In this document: positions 25,744 through 33,181 of the stretch, piece after piece
How the letters are laid out: the number at the start of each line of letters is the position of its first letter
Position numbering within the stretch: position 1 is the stretch's first letter
NCBI GenBank assembly: GCA_902779075.1
Contig: CACZAK010000012.1
Location: 1 to 46,357, forward strand
DNA: 46,357 nucleotides
Source of the DNA: an uncultured bacterium
GTDB taxonomy: Bacteria > Verrucomicrobiota > Kiritimatiellia > RFP12 > UBA1067
Reading direction: 5' to 3'
The notes under the pieces: generated by a model
Told to the model about the DNA's origin: nothing
The model's input: only the letters and a program-made list of their open reading frames with translations
The model's database searches: none
Position numbers and translations under genes: made by a program

Positions 25744-25791
25744 GTGGAAAATAGGGCGCTCTGTTTCTTATGTTTCATATTCTTACAGAAC

Positions 25792-27255
25792 CTATTTCTG
25801 AAGGCCGAGTAGCCTTGAAAACGGAACAATTGCATCAAAATAACCATCTGCGCTTGCAACAGGTGACAGGTGTCCATCATAGACGAGTGCCGTCTTGGCG
25901 GAAACCCCATTCGGACGCTTGATTGCACGAACCTTCCTGTCAACCTCGTCTATGATGTCGCGTCCGATTTCCCTCATGCGCTTGACCTCGACCACGCAAA
26001 TCGCCCGGCGCGTCTGTATCAGGAGATCTATCTGGCATCCCTTTCGGCCCCTCGAACCCTTCGTCGCACGTCGCAGGTACGATCCGGCGGACGTAATCAC
26101 GAGTCCGTCAAGGTGCAGATACGGAACAAGCAGGCGGTAGTTGTTTTGGACAAGGGTCTCAAATGCAAGCCCCATCAGGGCGTCATACCCCTCCAGCTCG
26201 CTCAGGGACGCAAACGTGAACGCACCGTCGTCTATGACCCGCTTGTTCGGCTCAACGCACTTAAGGTAGAACCGGGCATAGTTGTCGCGCAAACGGAAAC
26301 GCCGCTCGCGAAGTTCACGTCCTGTCTCCGGATTGATCCGTCCCGCCTCCGCGAGAAACCCAGCCTCGGACAGGTTCTCGATGACCGCCGTGATGTCCCC
26401 GCCTCGCTCTATCTTCAACGCCTCGGCCACTTCCGCCGCCGTCTTCGATCCGTCCAGAAACGTCCTCAGCACGCTTGCGGAAAGCCTCGTCTGCTCGGTG
26501 ATCACATCGCCGAACATGTCGTCGAAGTCCTCACGCAGAAGACTCCTCGGCATAAAGCACAACCGCCTGATGTTGTCGATGGCGGAGAGCGACGGATCGA
26601 CCTCCTCCAGATATCTCGGAACGCCGCCCGTCACCGAAAGGACGTCGATGATCTCGCGAGGGTCAGTCCGCGCCGCCTTGCGCCCCCAGAACTTGACGCA
26701 CTCGCACGGCGGCAGTTCCCCCACCACCATGTCGAGCGAACGCCTTCCGACATACGCCTTGCTCTGGACGATCGCGTCGCGTATCCAACTCGACACGCTT
26801 CCGCAAAGGACCAACACGAGACGCCGGTGCTTCTTGAAGAGATCGTCCCATGCGTTCTTCAGTATCTCGGGAAACGTCAGTGAATAGTGCGCAATCCACG
26901 AAATCTCGTCAAGGAGGACCACCGTGCGCCCGCGCCCGCCAAGTTCGCGGTCAAGCCGCACGAAGGCGGAATACCAGTCTGATGGCGGGGTTCTCTCACA
27001 ACCCGTCTGCGCGGAGAGCTTTGCCGCGAAAAACGCCAATTGGTCGCGCTCAGTCATGCCCGGCTTAGGCCGAAGTCCCTCCAGCTTGAGGAACCTTGCG
27101 TCCGAACGCCGCGCGAACTCCTCGATCAGCGTAGACTTCCCGATGCGCCGTCGTCCGCGGCACGTCACGAGCGAGGCCGTATCCTTAGACCACAACCCCT
27201 CCAGCTGTGCGAGCTCGGAATCGCGCCCAAAGAACTTTTCCTTACTTTTTTTCAC
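25792..27255 (-). CDS. AAA ATPase with C-terminal PD-(D/E)XK domain (DUF234 type)
   Basis: This 487-aa protein starts with GTG at 27255 (VKKSKEKFFGRDSELAQLE), the usual beginning of this ATPase family. Walker A is RRRIGKST (residue ~37), Walker B VVLLDEISW (~130), and a sensor-like LVLVLCGS (~165) follows. A winged-helix region (~270-330) precedes a C-terminal nuclease-like domain with IDLLIQ...CVVEVKRM (D-x-ExK, ~430). Biological roles in this family are mostly unknown; some are linked to mobile elements or defence. A TTGACC-N17-TATAAT promoter ends 7 bp before the GTG, so the mRNA should be leaderless. A longer reading from TTG at 27291 would start inside the -35 box. Confidence 0.85.
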   Translation of the reverse strand: MKKSKEKFFGRDSELAQLEGLWSKDTASLVTCRGRRRIGKSTLIEEFARRSDARFLKLEGLRPKPGMTERDQLAFFAAKLSAQTGCERTPPSDWYSAFVRLDRELGGRGRTVVLLDEISWIAHYSLTFPEILKNAWDDLFKKHRRLVLVLCGSVSSWIRDAIVQSKAYVGRRSLDMVVGELPPCECVKFWGRKAARTDPREIIDVLSVTGGVPRYLEEVDPSLSAIDNIRRLCFMPRSLLREDFDDMFGDVITEQTRLSASVLRTFLDGSKTAAEVAEALKIERGGDITAVIENLSEAGFLAEAGRINPETGRELRERRFRLRDNYARFYLKCVEPNKRVIDDGAFTFASLSELEGYDALMGLAFETLVQNNYRLLVPYLHLDGLVITSAGSYLRRATKGSRGRKGCQIDLLIQTRRAICVVEVKRMREIGRDIIDEVDRKVRAIKRPNGVSAKTALVYDGHLSPVASADGYFDAIVPFSRLLGLQK

Positions 27256-27262
27256 GCCGCGT

Positions 27263-27291
27263 ATTATACAGAAACCGGTCGCGGAGGTCAA
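27263..27291 (-). promoter_or_regulatory. Strong promoter giving a leaderless mRNA
   Basis: On the minus strand TTGACC (27286-27291), 17 bp and TATAAT (27263-27268). The GTG start codon begins 7 nt after the -10, where transcription should start. Confidence 0.75.
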
Positions 27292-27304
27292 CCCGAAAAA
27301 CTCC

Positions 27305-27392
27305 CCTATTTTGCATTTTGCAATTTAGGTGCGGATTTTTCCTGACAGAAATTTCCGCACCTATTTTGCATTTTGCAATTTAGGTGCGGATT
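27305..27392. repeat. 33-bp direct repeat around an inverted repeat
   Basis: The 33-bp sequence beginning CCTATTTTGCATTTTGCAAT and ending AGGTGCGGATT occurs at 27305-27337 and 27360-27392, with no difference. Between them TTTCCGCACCT is inverted relative to AGGTGCGGA, so a 9-bp hairpin can form. The repeat itself contains TTGCA-ttt-TGCAA. It lies between the ATPase promoter and the 3' end of the large surface-protein gene. Confidence 0.8.
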
Positions 27393-27440
27393 CGCACAAC
27401 GCCATACTCTGGCAACTGGACTTCGCGATATGGTCGAGGG

Positions 27441-30400
27441 CTACCTGATGAACAGATGGAAGCCGCAGGACGGCGCGAGCTCAAGCGTGTAAACGTCGCC
27501 GTCCTGCGTGACCTGCACGCTCCAGCCAAACACGGCCGCGCGCGCCCGCCCCGTGATCGACTGGTCGGACGTGGCGATGACGATCGGATCGCGTCCCGTG
27601 ATGCTTTCGGGATTGGTAATTGCCACGCCTGCGCCCGAAACATCAAGCGCCACGCCCGTGAACGTCAAGGGATTGCCGACCACCGCGGACAACGTGCCTG
27701 TAACGATGAGCGTGCCGTTCCTGACCTTTCCCGCGCCGGAGAACGTCCCGCACGTGACGGCTTTCCCGCCGAGATCGAGGACGGCCCCTTTTACCAGATA
27801 GACCGAGCCAATGGTGGACGACTGTGCGGAAACCGCCAGTGTGCCGTTCGACACCACAATCGAACTCCATGCAGACCCTACAGTCGTAAGTTTGCCACCA
27901 CCCGCCTTGGCAAGCATGATGTTGCTGGCAAAGGTGATGCCGTTCATCGTGGCCGAGGTGCCGTCTGCGACGGCGAACGTGAGCGTGGCCTCCGCGCCGG
28001 AGTTCGCGACCGAGACCGTCGCGCCGGACGCCGGCGTGAAGCCGCCCGAAACGAGGTCGTACCCCGCGAGGTCGATCGTGACGCCGTTCGCAAGCTTCAT
28101 CAGGCCAAGCGGACTCCAGTCACAGGCGGTACCCAGCGTCACGGAGTTCGTCAGCGTAATGCCCGCCCAGTCCTGGACGGCGATGCCCGCCGGCAACGCG
28201 AGAAGCGGCGAGCCCTGTCCGACCAGTACGGTCGTCACGGCAGTCGGCGTGGTATCCGCCACGAGATTGCCGTTCGCATCGAAGCATTCCCAGTTGGCCG
28301 CCACGGCGAGGTCGGCTTCTGCCGTCACCGCGCCGCCCTTCCACCGCGCCGTCGCGGCGACCGCGCGCTCGACGCCGCCCGTCGCCAAGAGCCCGCCATG
28401 CGGGTAGAAGATCGTACCGGACACCTTATCGTAGAGCGCGGCCACGCCGTTCGTGGCGACGCACGGCTTGAAGTCGCGCACAAGGAGCGGATTCGCCCCA
28501 TCAGCGTCGCATGACAAGATCTTCATGCCGTAAAGGCGGGCCTTGCTGTAATTCTGGGCCACGCGGGCGATGTCGTTGGCAAAGATGTACATGTTCAAGC
28601 CGGTGTTGATTTCATTGGTTCTTGCCAGGTTGACCTTTTTCCCGTTATTGACGGTCAGCGTCTGACTGCCCACGAAAATGGATGCCTCCGCATCGTATCT
28701 GGTGCCGGCCGCGTATGTGCCACCGTAGTTGTTCACCCATGCCCCATACTGCAGATCCATCCTGGATTCGAAAGAATAGAACGGCATGAAGCGCGTATCC
28801 GAGTTGCTTGCCTTGCGCGAACCAAGCAGGCACACGTCGCCGCCGATCTCTTTCCATGCAAACGACGCCTTGGCCTTGATTCCAGGCTTGCCGACGATGC
28901 CCGTATCGACGTACAGCGAGCCGTCGGACTCCACATACTCGACGAATTTCGCGGGAGAAGTCTTATCCGCCGCGCGAAGCCTTCCAGCCGCCGGGTAGTA
29001 TATCTTCTTTGAAATGTCGTCATAGAGCCCCGCGATGCCACCCTTGATGCAGGGTCTGAAATCGCGCACGAGCTGGTAGTCGCCGTTCTCGTCCGTCTGT
29101 TCGATCGTCATGGAGTAGAGACGCACTTTCGCGTAGTGTCCGGGATTGCCGTTGAGGTTCGCGGCCAGCGCATAGAAATTGACGCCCGTGTCGAGAGCGC
29201 CGACGACCTCTCCATTGTTCGTTTGGCCCGAATAGTCTTGCACCACCACGTTCCCTCCGTTCCTCGTCGCCTTGCACGTTCCGTTCGTGGTGATCTCGGA
29301 TGCAAGAACATAAGGGCGGTCCTGTGCCATGTCCGCGAACAGCGTCTGGTAACGTTTGCCGTAGCATGTCATCCAGCGCCAGGTGTCACCGTTATAATGC
29401 CGCCGGATCATGTACAAATAGGAAGTGTTCGACGATCCTCTCGCGCCAAGAACGACATATCCGCCATAGTTATCGTTAACAGACACGTTAGATTCGGTAT
29501 AGACGAGCTTGGCCGTGGCCTTCGTGCCGGACCTGGCGTTTACCTCCGTGTCGATGTACTGCGTACCGTCGGACTCCACGTATTCGACAAAGGCATCAGG
29601 AACGCCCTCCGTATCCGGCGGCGCAATGAGGTCGAACCCCTGTCCGAAGAAGATCATGCCCGAAACGCTGTCGTAAAGGCCAGCCCTTCCGTCCTTCATG
29701 CACGGCGTGAAATCGCGCACGGACTGGTAAACGCCGTCGCCGTCCGTCTGCTCAATCGTCATTGAGTAGAGACGCGCCTTCGCGTAGTGTCCGGGACTGC
29801 CGTTGAGGTTCGCGGCCAGCGCATAGAAATTGACGCCCGTGTCGAGAGCTCCGACGACAGTTCCGTTGCTCGTCTGCCCCGAATAGTCTCTTTTCGACAC
29901 GTTCCCCCCGTTCCTTGTCGCCTTGCACGTTCCGTTCGTGGTGATCTCGGGTGCAAGTACGTACGTCTGGTCCTTCGCCATGTCCTCGAACAGCGTCTGG
30001 TAACGTCCGCCGTAGCACGTCATCCAGCGCCAGTTGTCACCGTTATAATGCCGCCGGATCATGTACAAATAGGAAGTGTTCGACGATCCTTTCGCGCCAA
30101 GAACGACATATCCGCCATAGTTATCTGTAAGAGACGTGTCAGATTCGGTGTAGATGAGCTTGGCCGTGGCCTTCGTGCCGGACCTGGCGTTTACCCCCGT
30201 GTCGATGTACTGCCTGCCGTCGGCCTCCACGTATTCCAGCGTTTTGTCTGGCTCGGCGTGGACTGCAACAGTGCTGCCGGCGGTGAGCGCGCCCGTCACC
30301 GGATAGAAGATGTTGCCGGTCACCCGATCCCACAGGCCAACCTGAGTCCCCTTCTTGCACGGCACGAAGTCGCGCACGAGCTGATAAACGCCATTTGCAT

Positions 30401-30971
30401 CCTGCTGCCAAATCTTAGTCCAGTAGCAACGCGTGCCGGAAGGACACTTATTCGCAACAGATCCACTTGACGTGCCGTGATTGGCGAAAAGATACATCGT
30501 GAATCCAGAGTTATATGCACCCTGAGCCGTTGTATCCCTTCCGCCCGATGTTCCATTGACTGTAAAGTTGAAATATCCACTGGATGTGATTTCAGTCATT
30601 ATGGCATAGTGACCATTATTTGCCGGCAACGTAGGAGTATAGGTGGAACTGGGGTTGTTCCAGTTCGCTTTATACCCCAGATTCCAGCCTAACTTATAGG
30701 CATGGCAAAGCAAAAATCGTCCGTCTGAACCATTGCGTGCTCCAAGAAAGCAGACGTCTGTCGAACTGGAAATACCATTCCACATCATGCCGATGCTGGC
30801 TTTTGTACCGGCCTTCCCGATGATCCCGGTATCGATGTACGCCGATCCGTCAGTCTGCACGTAGTCAAAGATTTCGTCCGGCGTATCCGCGAACGCGGAG
30901 TGGACCGCAACCGCCGCCGCGACGAGCGCCGCACGAATTGCGAATGATGATTTCTGATGGGACTTCTTCAT
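27441..30971 (-). CDS. Giant surface protein with four jelly-roll repeats and beta-helix tail
   Basis: This 1176-aa protein has a signal peptide (...FAIRAALVAAAVAVHSAFA). Four homologous units of about 210 residues (starts near 32, 243, 460 and 687) each run from YVxxDGxxYIDTGI/V through LGARxSS to VRDFxPC...GLYDxVSGxIFYP. Units 2 and 3 are a recent tandem duplication: the DNA matches closely at a 651-bp (217-codon) offset. Residues ~890-1160 are a Gly/Val/Thr-rich region like autotransporter beta-helices (LTFAVADGTSATMNGITF, KVRNGTLIVTGTL). The protein ends in GFHLFIR. It is probably a cell-surface adhesin or glycan-binding protein. Its leader (31030-31102) and promoter are shared with araA, and a G10 run lies 37 nt before the ATG. 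Confidence 0.8.
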   Translation of the reverse strand: MKKSHQKSSFAIRAALVAAAVAVHSAFADTPDEIFDYVQTDGSAYIDTGIIGKAGTKASIGMMWNGISSSTDVCFLGARNGSDGRFLLCHAYKLGWNLGYKANWNNPSSTYTPTLPANNGHYAIMTEITSSGYFNFTVNGTSGGRDTTAQGAYNSGFTMYLFANHGTSSGSVANKCPSGTRCYWTKIWQQDANGVYQLVRDFVPCKKGTQVGLWDRVTGNIFYPVTGALTAGSTVAVHAEPDKTLEYVEADGRQYIDTGVNARSGTKATAKLIYTESDTSLTDNYGGYVVLGAKGSSNTSYLYMIRRHYNGDNWRWMTCYGGRYQTLFEDMAKDQTYVLAPEITTNGTCKATRNGGNVSKRDYSGQTSNGTVVGALDTGVNFYALAANLNGSPGHYAKARLYSMTIEQTDGDGVYQSVRDFTPCMKDGRAGLYDSVSGMIFFGQGFDLIAPPDTEGVPDAFVEYVESDGTQYIDTEVNARSGTKATAKLVYTESNVSVNDNYGGYVVLGARGSSNTSYLYMIRRHYNGDTWRWMTCYGKRYQTLFADMAQDRPYVLASEITTNGTCKATRNGGNVVVQDYSGQTNNGEVVGALDTGVNFYALAANLNGNPGHYAKVRLYSMTIEQTDENGDYQLVRDFRPCIKGGIAGLYDDISKKIYYPAAGRLRAADKTSPAKFVEYVESDGSLYVDTGIVGKPGIKAKASFAWKEIGGDVCLLGSRKASNSDTRFMPFYSFESRMDLQYGAWVNNYGGTYAAGTRYDAEASIFVGSQTLTVNNGKKVNLARTNEINTGLNMYIFANDIARVAQNYSKARLYGMKILSCDADGANPLLVRDFKPCVATNGVAALYDKVSGTIFYPHGGLLATGGVERAVAATARWKGGAVTAEADLAVAANWECFDANGNLVADTTPTAVTTVLVGQGSPLLALPAGIAVQDWAGITLTNSVTLGTACDWSPLGLMKLANGVTIDLAGYDLVSGGFTPASGATVSVANSGAEATLTFAVADGTSATMNGITFASNIMLAKAGGGKLTTVGSAWSSIVVSNGTLAVSAQSSTIGSVYLVKGAVLDLGGKAVTCGTFSGAGKVRNGTLIVTGTLSAVVGNPLTFTGVALDVSGAGVAITNPESITGRDPIVIATSDQSITGRARAAVFGWSVQVTQDGDVYTLELAPSCGFHLFIR

Positions 30972-31007
30972 CTTTTCATTCCTATGTCAGTACAATTGAG
31001 ATAACTG

Positions 31008-31017
31008 CCCCCCCCCC
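31008..31017 (-). repeat. G10 homopolymer in the leader of the surface-protein gene
   Basis: Ten consecutive C on the plus strand (G on the transcript), between the conserved leader hairpins and the ATG at 30971. Runs of this length are prone to slippage, and this one could alter expression by leader length. Confidence 0.7.
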
Positions 31018-31029
31018 TCTTCCGCACCA

Positions 31030-31102
31030 TTCGCGAGCCAGGCCGCGCGGCCTGACGAACCCGCAAAACCACATCTGCGCGGCTGAAGGATTCAGCGCCG
31101 AT
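31030..31102 (-). ncRNA. Conserved two-hairpin leader of the 1176-aa surface protein
   Basis: Homologous to 25640-25714. On the transcript strand it has CTGAA-tcc-TTCAG (31083-31095) and CAGGCC-gcgc-GGCCTG (31039-31054), joined by a linker with GCGCAG. Sequence identity with the araA leader continues upstream into the promoter. Confidence 0.45.
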
Positions 31103-31131
31103 ATTATAACAAATCCGAGCCTCCGCCGCAA
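31103..31131 (-). promoter_or_regulatory. Promoter of the 1176-aa surface protein
   Basis: On the minus strand TTGCGG (31126-31131), 17 bp and TATAAT (31103-31108). The mRNA leader would be about 125 nt. Confidence 0.6.
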
Positions 31132-31172
31132 GGAGAAATGCAATTTTGAGGAACCTCCTCTTTTATAGCTTC

Positions 31173-31221
31173 GCACTAACCACTAACAACTAACCACTAA
31201 CAACTAACCACTAGCCACTAC
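31173..31221. repeat. Heptamer tandem array CCACTAA/CAACTAA
   Basis: About six degenerate 7-bp units alternating CCACTAA and CAACTAA abut the stop codon of the nuclease-fused ATPase gene. Confidence 0.8.
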
Positions 31222-32979
31222 CTACGGCATCTGTTCTTCGGCGATCTGCTCGAGGCGGACGAGTTCCGAGCCCTTGAACTGGAACACGATCTGATGCAAC
31301 GTTGTACCCCGCGCGAGCGTCGGAACCGACTTGTCGGCGCGGTACTTCGCGAGCTGGTCGAGGGCTTCATGGTACTTCGCGGCGAGTTCAGATTCGGAAG
31401 CGTCCGCCTTGGAGAACTTCAGCTCCACGAGGTAGCTGTGCGGCACGTCGGCGGAACGGTAGCGCTCCGGGAAGAGGCAGAAGTCGCAGAACCCGCGCGA
31501 GAGCTCCATTTCGGGAGCCATGAGGTAGAAGTCGAGGTGTCCAAACTCCGCCTGCATGTAGCCCTGGATGCGGTGCTCGCCTTGGATGCCGCCACGTACC
31601 GGCGTGGTGTCAGCGAAGTCCGCCGCGAGGCGTTCGAGGAACGGACGCCACTCGCCGTCGTATGCAAAGCCGGTCGCGAGGCGCGCCCAGTCCTGCCAGT
31701 TCGGGGAGCGGGTGTGCTCGTAGTGGCGGCGGAGGTAGTCGAACATCTGCCGCTTGACGCAGACGTTCGGGATCTTGAACCAGTCCGCGCCGCGCCGCCG
31801 TTCCTTCATCGTGATGATGCCGTAGTAGTAGAAGAGCGAGAGGAAGTTGTCGGGCTCCTTGATCGCGTCGGCGTCGAACGACTCCTTGAGCGGGAAGCTG
31901 ATCTCGCCCTCGGCGGCAAGGGCCTCGATCGGGGACATGACGTCCTCCGCCCGTTCCGGGTCGATTCGCCGCTGGATCTCGGCGATCGTCTCGAGCTTGT
32001 CGTAGTCGGTCGCGATGTTCCGGTCCACCCAGTCCTTCGGCGGCTTGCCGGTCTTCACAAGCGAGTTGAGGAAGTAGAGCGACATGTCGCTGTTGAACAC
32101 GGTCTCCTTCCCGCGCTTGTCCTCCGCAAAGCAGTAGCCGTCGTACCACGGCTTGGTGTCGCGCACGAAGTCGGCCGGTTCGCCGGACTTGTACATTCCC
32201 GTGCCCTTGAAGTCGGTGTACAGCTTCAGCACCTCCTTTTCGGAGAAGCCGACCATCGCGTTGCAGAGCTCGTCCTGCGAGATGTTCGAGGCGATGTTGA
32301 ACCCGCTCGTGAGGTCGTCCATCGTGACGGGCGAGACTCCTGTCATGAAGATGCGGTCGAAGTTTCCCTTGAACGTCTTGAACCACTCGCGGTAGAAGCC
32401 CTGCCCGTGCGTGATGGAGCGGTAGTCGTTGTTCCCCTCGGCGCGAAGCATCGCGTTCGTGAAGTTGTCGTACTCGTCGAGCATCAGGTAGAGGTGGTGG
32501 CCTTTTGTACGGGCGCGGCCGGTCAGCATTGTAAACTTGTTCGCCGGCGTCTCCCCCTTGAACTCCTGAAGGAAATCTTCACCATAACCCTCGCCGTAGA
32601 CCGCGAGGAACTCGTCAAGTCGTTTACCGATATAGCTCTCGAACCGTGCCGCAAGCGTGTCGCCCTCGCCCTTGTTCACCTGCGAAAAGTCAAGCGTCAG
32701 CACCTGGTAGCGGTTTCGGTTCTCCGTGGGATGCTTCCCGATTTCCAAGTCGCCGAAGAGCGCGTCGAAGTTGTCCTTCTCCGCGAGGTCGTAGTAGCAA
32801 CGGAGCATGTTCAGGAACAGCGACTTGCCGAACCGGCGCGGGCGCACGAAGAAAAGGAACCGCCCGGACTGCTCAAGAACCGGTATGTAACCGGTCTTGT
32901 CGATATAATACAGGCCCTCGTTGCGGACGGTCTTGAAGTCGGCAACGCCGTAGGGAATATGAAGCGGTTTTCTTTCCAT
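31222..32979 (-). CDS. AAA-ATPase-like protein with PD-(D/E)XK domain (DUF1703 type)
   Basis: This 585-aa protein begins MERKPLHIPYGVADFKTV, the usual start of the PF09820-type family. YYIDKTGYI (~24) and the P-loop-like RPRRFGKSLFLNML (~45) follow. LMLDEYDN near residue 160 is a Walker B candidate. The C-terminal part carries SYLVELKFSK (~520), the ExK half of a PD-(D/E)XK nuclease-like core. These proteins are abundant in gut bacteria and their function is unproven; defence and mobile-element roles have been proposed. TGCTATAAT lies 7 bp upstream of the ATG, so the message should be leaderless. An apparent N-terminal extension to 33180 is only translated intergenic repeat. Confidence 0.88.
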   Translation of the reverse strand: MERKPLHIPYGVADFKTVRNEGLYYIDKTGYIPVLEQSGRFLFFVRPRRFGKSLFLNMLRCYYDLAEKDNFDALFGDLEIGKHPTENRNRYQVLTLDFSQVNKGEGDTLAARFESYIGKRLDEFLAVYGEGYGEDFLQEFKGETPANKFTMLTGRARTKGHHLYLMLDEYDNFTNAMLRAEGNNDYRSITHGQGFYREWFKTFKGNFDRIFMTGVSPVTMDDLTSGFNIASNISQDELCNAMVGFSEKEVLKLYTDFKGTGMYKSGEPADFVRDTKPWYDGYCFAEDKRGKETVFNSDMSLYFLNSLVKTGKPPKDWVDRNIATDYDKLETIAEIQRRIDPERAEDVMSPIEALAAEGEISFPLKESFDADAIKEPDNFLSLFYYYGIITMKERRRGADWFKIPNVCVKRQMFDYLRRHYEHTRSPNWQDWARLATGFAYDGEWRPFLERLAADFADTTPVRGGIQGEHRIQGYMQAEFGHLDFYLMAPEMELSRGFCDFCLFPERYRSADVPHSYLVELKFSKADASESELAAKYHEALDQLAKYRADKSVPTLARGTTLHQIVFQFKGSELVRLEQIAEEQMP

Positions 32980-32986
32980 GGCGGGA

Positions 32987-32995
32987 ATTATAGCA
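32987..32995 (-). promoter_or_regulatory. Extended -10 promoter of leaderless ATPase gene
   Basis: On the minus strand TGCTATAAT, 7 nt before the ATG at 32979. A weak -35 (TTGGCT) lies 18 bp upstream of the hexamer. Confidence 0.55.
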
Positions 32996-33014
32996 CAATC
33001 ATCCCCGAAAAGCC

Positions 33015-33072
33015 AAGGACAAAGGACAGAGGACAGAAGACAAAAGACAAAGGATGGAGGACTTTGGACTGG
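33015..33072. repeat. Heptamer tandem array AAGGACA
   Basis: About eight degenerate 7-bp units (aaggaca, gaggaca, gaagaca, aaagaca, gaggact, ttggact). The array runs directly into a GGTAGGG hairpin element; the same pairing recurs at 38967-39257. Confidence 0.8.
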
Positions 33073-33179
33073 TAGGGCCCGCTCGCCGAGCGGGCCGCAG
33101 TCCGCAACCTTCGGCCGCCTCGGCGAGGCGGCCCTACCACGCCGCCCCATTCGGCCGCCTCGGCGAGGCGGCCCTACCA
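33071..33179. repeat. Three GGTAGGG hairpin elements
   Basis: GGTAGG plus GGCCCGCTCG-c-CGAGCGGGCC (33071-33096). Two further copies in the opposite orientation have the stem GGCCGCCTCG-g-CGAGGCGGCC (33113-33133 and 33153-33173), each followed by CTACCA. They fill the gap between the ATPase promoter and the 3' end of the split LamG gene. Confidence 0.8.
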
Positions 33180-33181
33180 AG

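Noticed and set aside
27305..27392. Possible CRISPR array from the 33-bp repeat
   Set aside because: Only two units, a spacer that forms an inverted repeat with the repeat itself, and no cas gene nearby.
32980..33180. 67-residue N-terminal extension of the DUF1703-type ATPase
   Set aside because: It is translation of heptamer and hairpin repeats and includes the promoter; the family starts at MERKPLHIPYG.
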